A stretch of 11,624 nt of DNA from an uncultured Bacteroidales bacterium (GTDB lineage Bacteria > Bacteroidota > Bacteroidia > Bacteroidales > P3): positions 1 to 11,624 of the forward strand of contig CAMNIH010000048.1 in NCBI GenBank assembly GCA_946540365.1, written 5' to 3'. How positions within the stretch are numbered: position 1 is the stretch's first letter; each line of letters opens with the position of its first letter. A model generated the notes under the pieces. The model was given only the letters and a program-made list of their open reading frames with translations. It did not search any database and was not told the DNA's origin. Below are positions 1-6,697 of the stretch, one piece after another. Made by a program: the position numbers and the translations under genes.

Positions 1-700
1 CCTTCATCAGGTCGCTTCCGATGTCGGCAATCTTGGTGAAGATACCGCCGGCGATACGCAGGGCGCTGGCACCCAGGCTTTCGCCGATAGCGAAGCCGAT
101 GAAGCAGCTGCCTGCATACTGCGGGTCGACGAAGAGCAGGATGACCAGCATCAGCACCAGCTCGATGCAGATCAGCACGATGCCGATGCTCATACCGGCA
201 CGCAGGGGGATGTTCAACAGGTCTAACGGTTTGCGACGCAGCGAAGCAAAGGCCATGCGGGCGTTGGCGTAGGTGTTCATGCGAACGCCGAACCACGCCA
301 CACCGTAGCTGCCCAGGATGCCCACCACGGTCCAGCCGAGCACCATCAGCACGCCTTTGAGGGGCATGTGGCTCAGCACACCGAAGTAGAGGGCCATGGC
401 GGCACCGATGAAGACGAAGAGCAGCAGCAGGAACTTGCCCTGCTGTTTCAGGTAGGTCGAACAGGTCTTGAAAATTACATTGCCAATTTCAAGCATCGAC
501 TTGTGCGCCTTGAGTTTGCGCACTTTGTTGAATTGCCAGAATCCGAACAGCAGACCCAACAGCACCACCGCGAATCCCCAGTAGAGGATCGAGGCCGAAT
601 CGCTCGACGCAAATCCGCTCGGCATTTGTAGGTCCGCTTCGCTGGCCGACGCCAAAATGGGCATCGCCAGCGCCAGTAACGTTAGTGTTAATTTCTTCAT
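1..700 (-). CDS. hppA: Membrane-bound pyrophosphatase (ion-pumping), N-terminal part, cut by left edge
   Basis: Integral membrane pyrophosphatase, which couples hydrolysis of cytoplasmic pyrophosphate to export of H+ or Na+. The first 233 residues are present, read from an ATG whose complement is at 698-700. A hydrophobic, cleavable-looking start (residues 1-20) is followed by membrane segments near 38-56, 88-108, 116-137 and 168-191. Residues 215-233 match the family signature of a GGIFTKIADIGSDL-type loop, in which the Asp and Lys residues bind Mg-pyrophosphate. IGESLGASALR just before it is typical of the Bacteroides/Chlamydia-type branch. The remaining catalytic and ion-selectivity residues lie outside the window, so H+ versus Na+ pumping cannot be told. 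The gene is divergent from pyrE and has its own strong Bacteroidota-type promoter. Identification is secure; only completeness is unknown. Confidence 0.95.
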   Translation of the reverse strand, partial: MKKLTLTLLALAMPILASASEADLQMPSGFASSDSASILYWGFAVVLLGLLFGFWQFNKVRKLKAHKSMLEIGNVIFKTCSTYLKQQGKFLLLLFVFIGAAMALYFGVLSHMPLKGVLMVLGWTVVGILGSYGVAWFGVRMNTYANARMAFASLRRKPLDLLNIPLRAGMSIGIVLICIELVLMLVILLFVDPQYAGSCFIGFAIGESLGASALRIAGGIFTKIADIGSDLMK

Positions 701-743
701 ATAGTGATTATTTAATTATATATTCACTGTTTAAAACAAGGTA

Positions 744-773
744 CAAATATAGCATTTTTTCAGCACATACAAA
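744..773 (-). promoter_or_regulatory. Bacteroidota-type promoter of hppA
   Basis: On the minus strand there is a perfect TATATTTG (complement of 744-751), matching the TAnnTTTG -7 element of the primary Bacteroidota sigma factor. A TTTG (complement of 770-773) at the end of a T-run lies 18 bases upstream, where the -33 element is expected. Transcription would begin near 738-740, leaving a short AT-rich leader of about 40 bases before the hppA ATG at 700. No Shine-Dalgarno sequence is visible, as is usual in this phylum. Confidence 0.75.
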
Positions 774-819
774 AAAAACTGTGTTTTTTTTAGTCCAAAC
801 GAATCAAAAATGACATATG

Positions 820-840
820 ACATAATCGGAATTATTATGT
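820..840. repeat. Perfect 7-bp inverted repeat
   Basis: ACATAAT (820-826) and ATTATGT (834-840) are exact reverse complements with a 7-base spacer. The site lies about 70 bases upstream of the hppA -7 element and could be a weak dyad operator. Its AT-richness makes chance occurrence plausible. A 9-base direct repeat TGTCTCCAT (840-848 and 853-861) overlaps its right end by one base. Confidence 0.35.
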
Positions 841-893
841 GTCTCCATGATTTGTCTCCATCCCTGCCGTGTGAGCGGGACTGAAATTGAATA

Positions 894-912
894 GTCGTAT
901 GCGATATAAGTG
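894..912. repeat. 19-bp imperfect direct repeat, left copy
   Basis: GTCGTATGCGATATAAGTG matches the right copy at 1171-1189 at 17 of 19 positions. The two copies are in the same orientation, 277 bases apart, and bracket the 11-bp array. They may mark a duplicated binding site or the flanks of an old inserted or duplicated segment. No family is recognised. Confidence 0.55.
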
Positions 913-1075
913 TGCAAGGCCGACGAAAGCGAGAAGCGAAATGTGGCCGTTGGTGGTGGCTGTCAAGTCCCAGTTTGCAGGTGACTTTGGCATTTTTGTT
1001 TGTTTACAACTGCTCGATTATCAGTGTTATATGCATCAAGACGGTTTTTGTTCTGTCCGTAACTGTCTATTTACC

Positions 1076-1116
1076 ATGCATCATCCATGCATCATCCATG
1101 CATCATCCATGCATCA
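1076..1116. repeat. 11-bp tandem repeat array (ATGCATCATCC, about 3.7 copies)
   Basis: Three exact copies of ATGCATCATCC (1076-1086, 1087-1097, 1098-1108) are followed by a partial fourth, ATGCATCA (1109-1116). Each unit contains the palindrome ATGCAT, so palindromes recur every 11 bp, close to one helical turn. An isolated ATGCATCA also lies at 1031-1038. The array sits about 200 bases upstream of pyrE. It may be a simple minisatellite or a multi-site operator; the sequence alone does not decide. Confidence 0.8.
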
Positions 1117-1170
1117 ACTCTGCATTCCTGCGACCATTTTGCATCGGTGATGATTTCTTTCTTCTGGTGT

Positions 1171-1189
1171 GTCGCATGCGATATATGTG
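1171..1189. repeat. 19-bp imperfect direct repeat, right copy
   Basis: GTCGCATGCGATATATGTG is the partner of the copy at 894-912 (17 of 19 identical). This copy contains a perfect 10-bp palindrome, TCGCATGCGA (1172-1181), which the left copy breaks at one base. It lies about 130 bases upstream of the pyrE promoter element. Confidence 0.55.
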
Positions 1190-1282
1190 CTGTGCGGATG
1201 GTGCTTTTTCTGCAGGTGCCAACGATGTGGCTTATGGGTGGACGACGGGGTAAATTCCGTCGGTTTGAAGCGCGAAAAAATG

Positions 1283-1318
1283 TTTTTTTACCTATTTAAA
1301 AAAAAAAGTGTATTTTTG
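1283..1318 (+). promoter_or_regulatory. Probable pyrE promoter abutting the start codon
   Basis: TATTTTTG at 1311-1318 is a full match to the Bacteroidota -7 element TAnnTTTG. A T-run ending in TTTA (1283-1290) lies 20 bases upstream in the -33 position, although it lacks the usual TTTG. The run also forms an 8-bp A/T inverted repeat with 1297-1304. The element ends four bases before the pyrE ATG at 1323, so transcription would begin at or next to the start codon and the message would be essentially leaderless. The -7 match is convincing; its use is inferred. Confidence 0.55.
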
Positions 1319-1322
1319 CCGC

Positions 1323-1976
1323 ATGATTAACTACAACGACATGGCCTCGCAGATGGCCAATTTCTTATTGACAGTGAAAGCGGTAAAGCTGAACAACGAG
1401 CACCCTTTCACTTGGGCTTCGGGGCGCAAATCGCCCATTTATTGTGACAATCGTGTCACTTTGTCGTATCCCGAGATACGCACTTTTATCCGTCAGCGTT
1501 TCGTGGACGTGATTCGCGACACTTGGGGTGACGTCGACGTGATCGCCGGCGTGGCCACGGGCGGTATCGCCCAGGGTGCCCTGGTGGCCCAGGAGCTGGG
1601 CAAGCCGTTCGTCTACGTCCGTTCCGAGCAGAAAAGCCATGGTCTGACCAACCAGATCGAGGGCGAGATCCACGAGGGACAGTCGGTGGTCGTCATCGAG
1701 GATCTGGTGTCGACGGGCAAGAGTTCGCTTATCGCCGTCCGTGCGCTGCGCGAGAAGGGATGTGTCGTGAAGGGGATGGCTGCCATCTTCACCTACGGAC
1801 TGCAGGTGGCTGCCGACAACTTCGCGGCCGAGAACGTCGAACTGATGACGCTTACCGACTACGACACCCTGATCCGGGTGGCCAAGGAACAGGATTTCAT
1901 CCGCCACGAGGCGCTGGACAGCCTGGCGGCCTGGCGTGTGAATCCCGAAAAGTGGAGCAAAGATCACGGCGAATGA
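1323..1976 (+). CDS. pyrE: Orotate phosphoribosyltransferase
   Basis: Cytoplasmic enzyme that joins orotate to PRPP to make orotidine 5'-monophosphate in de novo pyrimidine synthesis. The 217-residue product has the family landmarks in order: FTWASGRKSPIYCDNR near 29-44 (orotate-binding N-terminal part), the flexible catalytic loop with R100, K104 and H106 (RSEQKSHG), and the PRPP-binding motif VVVIEDLVSTGKSS at 122-135. Length fits the family. The ATG at 1323 was chosen. An in-frame GTG at 1308 would overlap the likely promoter -7 element, and a later in-frame ATG at 1341 would still keep all motifs, so it cannot be excluded. The stop codon overlaps the next gene's start (ATGA), implying translational coupling. 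It is the first gene of the plus-strand run. Confidence 0.95.
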   Translation: MINYNDMASQMANFLLTVKAVKLNNEHPFTWASGRKSPIYCDNRVTLSYPEIRTFIRQRFVDVIRDTWGDVDVIAGVATGGIAQGALVAQELGKPFVYVRSEQKSHGLTNQIEGEIHEGQSVVVIEDLVSTGKSSLIAVRALREKGCVVKGMAAIFTYGLQVAADNFAAENVELMTLTDYDTLIRVAKEQDFIRHEALDSLAAWRVNPEKWSKDHGE

Positions 1977-2779
1977 AACAACTGCTCATAGGACTTATAG
2001 GGCTTATAGGACTTATAGGGCCTATAGGGCTTCAGGCGCAGGACAGCACGCTGGTGATCGACCTGCCCGAGGGGCAGCGGCTGGAACTGGTGTGGGTCGA
2101 GGGCGGCACATTCACCATGGGCAGCAATATCGCCCGTGGGGTGAGCCACAGCTACGACGCCACCCGGCCGGAACATCAGGTGACGGTGTCGGGCTTCTTC
2201 ATGGGGCGCACCGAGATCACCCAGGGTGTCTGGCGGGCTGTGATGGGGGAGAACCCCTCCAAGTTCAACGGTAACGACTCGTTGCCGGTCGAGCAGGTGT
2301 CGTGGGCCGAGGCTCAGCAGTTTGTCACCCTGCTGGCCCAGATGACGGGCCAGCGGTTCCGGCTGCCCACCGAGGCGGAATGGGAGTTCGCGGCGCGGGG
2401 CGGCGTGAAGGCCCGTCCCGGCGAACCCTTCGCCGGCTGCAGCCGCAGCCAGCTGGAACGCCATGCGTGGTTCACCGTCAACAGCGAGCGCTACACCCAT
2501 CCGGTGGCTCGTTTGCTGCCCAACGAGTTGGGCATCTACGACATGAGCGGCAATGTGGCCGAATGGTGTGCCGACTGGATGGAACCCTACGCCGACGGCG
2601 AGCAGACCAATCCACGCGGCCCCCGGGTGGGCAGCAGCCGTGTGCTCCGTGGCGGACACTACAACAGTGTCTCGGCCGCCTGTGCGGTGTACGACCGCAG
2701 TTGGTATGTGCCCACGGCCACCAGCGAGTATTTCGGCCTGCGGGTGGTGATGGATGGAACAATGAACGATGATCGTTGA
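1973..2779 (+). CDS. Secreted formylglycine-generating-enzyme-like (SUMF1/FGE-sulfatase domain) protein
   Basis: A 268-residue protein with a signal peptide (residues 1-22, cleavage likely after LQA) and one FGE-sulfatase domain covering almost all the rest. Landmarks are VEGGTFTMGS (42-51), RPEHQVTVSGFFMGRTEIT (65-83), RLPTEAEWEFAARGG (130-144), GIYDMSGNVAEWCADW (187-202), RVLRGGHY (223-230) and YFGLRVV (253-259). In true aerobic formylglycine-generating enzymes two cysteines lie in the segment after RGGSY. Here the first position is Ser232 and only Cys237 remains, so sulfatase-activating oxidase activity is unlikely. A binding or structural envelope role, as for many SUMF1-like proteins of this phylum, is inferred. 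The start overlaps the pyrE stop. There is no lipobox, which separates it from GldK/PorK lipoproteins. The exact substrate or partner is unknown. Confidence 0.85.
   Translation: MKQLLIGLIGLIGLIGPIGLQAQDSTLVIDLPEGQRLELVWVEGGTFTMGSNIARGVSHSYDATRPEHQVTVSGFFMGRTEITQGVWRAVMGENPSKFNGNDSLPVEQVSWAEAQQFVTLLAQMTGQRFRLPTEAEWEFAARGGVKARPGEPFAGCSRSQLERHAWFTVNSERYTHPVARLLPNELGIYDMSGNVAEWCADWMEPYADGEQTNPRGPRVGSSRVLRGGHYNSVSAACAVYDRSWYVPTATSEYFGLRVVMDGTMNDDR
1988..2032 (+). repeat. Five in-frame 9-bp tandem repeats encoding the signal-peptide core
   Basis: Five consecutive 9-bp units, ATAGGACTT or ATAGGGCTT, with one ATAGGGCCT variant, start at 1988, 1997, 2006, 2015 and 2024. The first four alternate A/G at the sixth base, giving an 18-bp higher-order period. 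They encode repeated Ile-Gly-Leu, forming the hydrophobic core of the signal peptide (GLIGLIGLIGPIGL). Gain or loss of a unit would stay in frame and change core length by three residues. Confidence 0.85.
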
Positions 2780-2786
2780 TAATTGA

Positions 2787-3317
2787 ATGAAGATAAAGGC
2801 GATAGACTTCAAACCGTTTATCACGGAGCGTGAGTTGGACGGCATCGTCCGCCGGCTGGCCGCCGAGGTGAGCCGCGACTACGAGGGGGGCGACCTGGTG
2901 GCCTGTCCGGTGCTGACCGGGGCCTACATGTTCGCCTCCGACCTGCTGCGCCGCCTTACGGTGCCGTGCGAGGTGCGTTTCGTGCGCTATGCCTCCTACA
3001 GCGGGATGAACTCGACCGGCGAGGTGCGGTGCGAACTGCCCTTCCCGGACGGCGTACGCGGACGCGATGTGCTGCTGGTGGAGGATGTGATCGACAGCGG
3101 CCTCTCCATGGCGACCATGCTCCGCGAGGTGCATGCCATGGGGCCGCGCAGTGTGAGGGTCTGTGCCCTTTTCTTCAAACCGCACGCCTTCCGTGGCGAC
3201 TATCGGGTCGACTACGTGGGCCGCGAGATCGGCGATGAGTTCATCGTCGGTTATGGAATGGACTACGACGAGCAGGGGCGTACCCTGCCGGAAGTATATG
3301 TGATTGACCAACAATGA
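2787..3317 (+). CDS. hpt: Hypoxanthine(-guanine) phosphoribosyltransferase
   Basis: Cytoplasmic purine-salvage enzyme converting hypoxanthine, and usually guanine, plus PRPP to the nucleotide. In the 176-residue product the PRPP motif VLLVEDVIDSGLSM lies at 95-108, with E99, D100 and the likely catalytic base D103. The mobile active-site loop carrying the conserved Ser-Tyr pair is at S70-Y71. The C-terminal VGREIGDEFIVGYGMDY at 144-160 matches the purine-binding end of HPRT (family form VGFEIPDEFVVGYGLDY), which separates it from PyrE, Apt and Xpt. The start lies seven bases after the SUMF1-like gene. Its stop overlaps the next gene's ATG (ATGA). Substrate preference between hypoxanthine and guanine cannot be told from sequence. 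Confidence 0.93.
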   Translation: MKIKAIDFKPFITERELDGIVRRLAAEVSRDYEGGDLVACPVLTGAYMFASDLLRRLTVPCEVRFVRYASYSGMNSTGEVRCELPFPDGVRGRDVLLVEDVIDSGLSMATMLREVHAMGPRSVRVCALFFKPHAFRGDYRVDYVGREIGDEFIVGYGMDYDEQGRTLPEVYVIDQQ

Positions 3318-3694
3318 AAAAGAATAGGTTAATGATGGTGGCTATGGCGTTGCTGGCACTGCTGGCGACGGGATGCCACGATAAGGATGTCCACATCATG
3401 GTGGAGCCGGAGCAGTTGCTGGGCAAGTGGCTGAAGGACGGCTCGCAAGAGTATTGGCGCTACAGGAGCGACTCGACCGGAGTCACCTGGGACGAGAGTG
3501 AAGAGGTCAGCGAAGAGGAGTCGAACCTCACCTTCGAGTGGACGGTCAATGGCGACCGGCTGACGCACGTCTTTCGTGGTGAGCAGGGCAACCAGGCTGT
3601 CCCCAAAGTGTATACCGTCAAAGAAATCACCTCCACCACCATGCGTTGGCAGGACGACTACAGCATGGAGTACAACTTCACCAAAACAGAATAG
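3314..3694 (+). CDS. Small lipocalin-like lipoprotein, hypothetical
   Basis: A 126-residue predicted lipoprotein. Residues 1-20 form a signal peptide ending LLATG, and C21 is the likely lipidated cysteine. The mature part begins with HDKDVHI and then QLLGKWLKDGSQEYWRY (34-50), resembling the GKW opening strand of the small lipocalin-like domains common in Bacteroidota lipoproteins. An acidic stretch (DESEEVSEEES, 60-70) separates this from predicted beta strands to the end. The start overlaps the hpt stop, and AsmA follows five bases after its stop, so it is probably co-translated in the run. No specific function is recognised. Lipidation is a good inference; the lipocalin-like fold is tentative. 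Confidence 0.75.
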   Translation: MKKNRLMMVAMALLALLATGCHDKDVHIMVEPEQLLGKWLKDGSQEYWRYRSDSTGVTWDESEEVSEEESNLTFEWTVNGDRLTHVFRGEQGNQAVPKVYTVKEITSTTMRWQDDYSMEYNFTKTE

Positions 3695-3699
3695 CGATC

Positions 3700-6693
3700 A
3701 TGAAGAAAGGATGGAAGATAGCACTCATCTCGCTGGGCTCGCTCCTGGGCCTGGTGGTGATTGTGGTGGCGGTGGCGCTGTGGCTCGTCTTCACGCCTTC
3801 GCAGTTGACCATGATAGTCAACAAACTGGCCGCCAACTATGTGACCTGCGACACCCATTTCGGCCGCGTCAACCTGACGCTCTTCAAGACCTTCCCCGAC
3901 GCGGGCCTGACGGTGGACGACGTCTACGTGGTCAACCCCTTGGAGGGCGCTCCGAGCGACACGGTGGCCCGCATCGGCAACCTGACGGTCGGTGTCGATG
4001 TCAAGAAATTCCTCAAAGAGAAGGAAGTGCTGGTACACCAGGTGCTGCTCGACGACGTGCAGGCCCGCCTGTATGTCAACGGCGAGGGCAAGAGCAACTT
4101 CGACATCTTCCCCAAGAGCGACAAGGAGGAGGACACCACCAAGAGCACCTTCAGCCTCGACAGCCTGCCGCAGATGGATCTGCGCAAGATCAAGATTTCG
4201 GATGTCAGTGCCACATTTGCCAACGCACAGAACGGTATGGATGCCGCCGTCGAGGACCTCGACCTGGGCATCGTGGGCACGCTGAAAGAGGGTAGGGTGG
4301 ATGCCACCCTCGACCTCGGCACCGACCGCATAGCCCTCGTCACCAAGGACAGCACCGGCGCCACAAGCATCAACGCCCTGCTCGACGACATGGCCCTGGC
4401 CCTCAAGGCCGAAGGCAATATGAAGGAGTTGGACGGCAAGCTGAAGCTGAATGTCAAGAATGGCCAGTTCAACGACATGGTCAACGAGCGCCTGCAGGCC
4501 TCGAAGCACGACCTGCTGACCGCCGAGCTCCCCTTCCACTACCGCGACGACCTCTCGCAGCGCGTGAACATCAGGGAGGGCCGCATCGCCCTCGACGAAT
4601 ATGCCCTCACAGTGAATGGTGATGCTCGTATAGATTCTTTGATGTACGACGTGAATATCGCCACCGACGGCGACTGGCAGGTGGCCCCGCTGCTGGCTTT
4701 GCTGCCCATGCAGGTGCTGCCCAAGGGAATGGATGTGGACGGCAAGGTATGCCTCGACGCCAACGCTGTCAGTGCCAAGTTGGGCGACACACAGCCCATC
4801 GTGACGGGCTCGGTGCAGCTCGCCGACGGCCGCTTCTACTATCCGACGGCCCTGCCCTACAAGGTGAACCGCATCAATGGCGACCTTGCGGCAAAGCTCG
4901 ACCTCTCCAAGCAGTCGGCCAGCACCGTCACCGTCAAGAGCCTGAAGGCCCACACCCGCAACACCGACGTCAGCGTCAGCGGGGTGGTGGACGACCTGCT
5001 GGGCGACATGCATGTGGACGCCAAGGTGAAGGGCTCGCTACCGCTGGAGGATGCCAAACCCATGCTGCCCGACAGCCTGCCGCTGGTGACCGACGGCCAT
5101 GCCGATCTCGACCTGCATGCCGACTTCAGGATGAGTCAGCTGAAGGCCAAGGCCTATAGCAAAATGAAAGCCGACGGCACCGTCAGGTTGCGCAACCTCG
5201 ATGTCACCTACGACAGCATCCACGCCGCGGCCCCCGACCTCGACATCGCCCTGCAGCTGCCCGCCAGGCAGCACAAGGACAAGATGGCCGAGGCACGGGT
5301 AAAGGGCAGTCGGCTCGACTTCCACATGAACGGCATCTCCGCCCAGGCCCAGGCACCCGATGTGCAGGTGGCCGTCAACGACATCACCCGCGAGCAGCTG
5401 GCTGCCGCCGTGGCGGTGAGCCTCGAAAAGACCGTCGCGTCGATGGATAGCAACAGTATCGACCTCAGTGCCTTGTCGCTCTCGGGGGCGGTACGGATGG
5501 ACTCGACGCAGGACAACTTCCTTCGCAAATACAATCCCAACCTCGACATCGACCTTCGCCAGACCATGGTCATCAGTCCGATACTCGGCGAGCAGCTCTA
5601 TATCAACAACCTCGACTTCCACTACACGCCGGAGTTGTGCGATATTGCCGATGCCGACATCAAGCTGGGCAACAGCGACCTGCAACTCTACGGCACGGTC
5701 GAGAACCTCGAGCCCTGGCTCAGTCACGAGCGGATGCTGGTGGGCGAGTTGAACCTCACGTCGCACTACACCGATGTCGACCAGCTGATGGATATGTTCA
5801 GCGGTATGGGCAGCGACCCGGACACGCTGGAGCAGATGCGCGAGGAGGACAACGTGCCCAAGGAGGCCAACCCCTTCATCGTGCCCAAGGATGTCGACTT
5901 CACCCTCAACACGCATATCAAGCGCAGCCTCGCGTTCGGCAACGACCTGGGTGATCTGGCTGGCGCCGTCACCGTCAAGGACGGCGTGGCCGTGCTCGAC
6001 CAGATCGGTTTCGTGTGCAAGGCGGCCACCATGCAGCTCACGGCGCTCTACAAGTCGCCGCGGCCCAACAACCTCTTTGCGGCCATCGACTTCCACCTGC
6101 TCGACATTCAGATCGACGAACTGCTCGACATGATCCCGGTGGTCGACACGCTGGTGCCCATGCTGGCGGCCTTCAACGGCAACGCCAACTTCCATCTGGC
6201 GGGCGAGAGCTACCTCTTCGCCACCTACCAGCCCAAGATGAGCACCCTGCTCGGCTCGGCGGCCATCAGCGGCAAAGATCTGGTGGTGATGGACAACAAC
6301 AGCATCGCGCAGATCGCCAAGCTGATGCAGTTCAAGAGCTGGAAGGACAAGGACAACAAGATCAAGATAGACAGTCTTGATGTGGAGATGACCGTCTTCC
6401 GCAAGGAGATCGAGGTGTTCCCGTTCCTGCTCACGCTGGGCAACTACCAGCTCTGTGCCTCGGGCAAGCACACCCTCGACAACCAGTGCGGCTACCACGT
6501 CGAACTGCTCAAGAATCCCCTGCTGGCCAAGGTGGGCGTCGATGTGACCGGATCGCTCAAGAGTCCGAAGATCTCCCTCGGACAGGTGCGCTACGCCGAC
6601 CTCTACAAGCCCGAGAAGCAGGGTGTGGTCGAAAAGGAGACCCTGAAGATGAAACAAATGATACGCGAAGCATTGGAACGTAACGTAAGATAA
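3700..6693 (+). CDS. AsmA-family envelope protein (997 residues)
   Basis: Large protein with one N-terminal membrane anchor (about 7-30), then a long periplasmic region of repeating beta-strand segments. The opening FTPSQLTMIVNKLAANYVTC (31-50) followed by LFKTFPDAGLTVDDVYVVNP (61-80) is the typical AsmA N-terminal pattern. The C-terminal part contains the GSAAISGKDL to GKHTL and VDVTGSLKSPKISL segments of the AsmA-like C-terminal domain. The AsmA/TamB superfamily forms hydrophobic-groove bridges involved in phospholipid transport and outer-membrane integrity, so a similar role is inferred. The ATG at 3700 was chosen over an upstream in-frame ATG at 3646, which would lie inside the lipoprotein gene and place extra residues before the anchor. 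The next gene begins four bases downstream. The protein is Asp-rich, without cysteine motifs or enzymatic signatures. Confidence 0.85.
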   Translation: MKKGWKIALISLGSLLGLVVIVVAVALWLVFTPSQLTMIVNKLAANYVTCDTHFGRVNLTLFKTFPDAGLTVDDVYVVNPLEGAPSDTVARIGNLTVGVDVKKFLKEKEVLVHQVLLDDVQARLYVNGEGKSNFDIFPKSDKEEDTTKSTFSLDSLPQMDLRKIKISDVSATFANAQNGMDAAVEDLDLGIVGTLKEGRVDATLDLGTDRIALVTKDSTGATSINALLDDMALALKAEGNMKELDGKLKLNVKNGQFNDMVNERLQASKHDLLTAELPFHYRDDLSQRVNIREGRIALDEYALTVNGDARIDSLMYDVNIATDGDWQVAPLLALLPMQVLPKGMDVDGKVCLDANAVSAKLGDTQPIVTGSVQLADGRFYYPTALPYKVNRINGDLAAKLDLSKQSASTVTVKSLKAHTRNTDVSVSGVVDDLLGDMHVDAKVKGSLPLEDAKPMLPDSLPLVTDGHADLDLHADFRMSQLKAKAYSKMKADGTVRLRNLDVTYDSIHAAAPDLDIALQLPARQHKDKMAEARVKGSRLDFHMNGISAQAQAPDVQVAVNDITREQLAAAVAVSLEKTVASMDSNSIDLSALSLSGAVRMDSTQDNFLRKYNPNLDIDLRQTMVISPILGEQLYINNLDFHYTPELCDIADADIKLGNSDLQLYGTVENLEPWLSHERMLVGELNLTSHYTDVDQLMDMFSGMGSDPDTLEQMREEDNVPKEANPFIVPKDVDFTLNTHIKRSLAFGNDLGDLAGAVTVKDGVAVLDQIGFVCKAATMQLTALYKSPRPNNLFAAIDFHLLDIQIDELLDMIPVVDTLVPMLAAFNGNANFHLAGESYLFATYQPKMSTLLGSAAISGKDLVVMDNNSIAQIAKLMQFKSWKDKDNKIKIDSLDVEMTVFRKEIEVFPFLLTLGNYQLCASGKHTLDNQCGYHVELLKNPLLAKVGVDVTGSLKSPKISLGQVRYADLYKPEKQGVVEKETLKMKQMIREALERNVR

Positions 6694-6697
6694 AGAC

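Larger units (their letters stand above)
701..1322. other. Divergent intergenic region hppA / pyrE
   Basis: About 620 bases with no convincing gene. The parts next to both genes (701-840 and 1260-1322) are strongly AT-rich and carry promoter elements. The middle part (about 860-1260) has mixed composition and holds an 11-bp tandem array, two 19-bp imperfect direct repeats and a 7-bp inverted repeat. The short open frames here (such as those covering 887-1150 and 912-1253) translate to low-complexity Met/His/Cys-rich sequence created by the repeat and have no recognisable family. No tRNA, riboswitch or terminator was recognised. Confidence 0.7.

Noticed and set aside
1076..1116. CRISPR array
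   Set aside because: Units are 11 bp and directly adjacent with no spacers, and no cas gene is nearby.
887..1299. Short plus-strand open frames in the intergenic region as possible small proteins
   Set aside because: Their Met/His/Cys-rich parts come from the 11-bp DNA repeat, the frames overlap each other, and none has a plausible start signal or family.
1190..1322. PyrR or riboswitch-type attenuator in front of pyrE
   Set aside because: The probable -7 element abuts the start codon, leaving no leader, and there is no terminator/antiterminator pair.
2765..2777. Inverted repeat AACGAT-G-ATCGTT at the end of the SUMF1-like gene
   Set aside because: It is only six pairs around one base with no T-run; it fits chance and is not a convincing terminator.
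1973..2779. GldK/PorK type IX secretion lipoprotein
   Set aside because: It shares the SUMF1 fold, but the signal peptide has no lipobox and no porL-N genes follow.
2787..3317. PyrR-type regulator or xanthine phosphoribosyltransferase
   Set aside because: The C-terminal DEFIVGYGMDY and loop residues match hypoxanthine phosphoribosyltransferase, and the PRPP motif is of the HPRT type.
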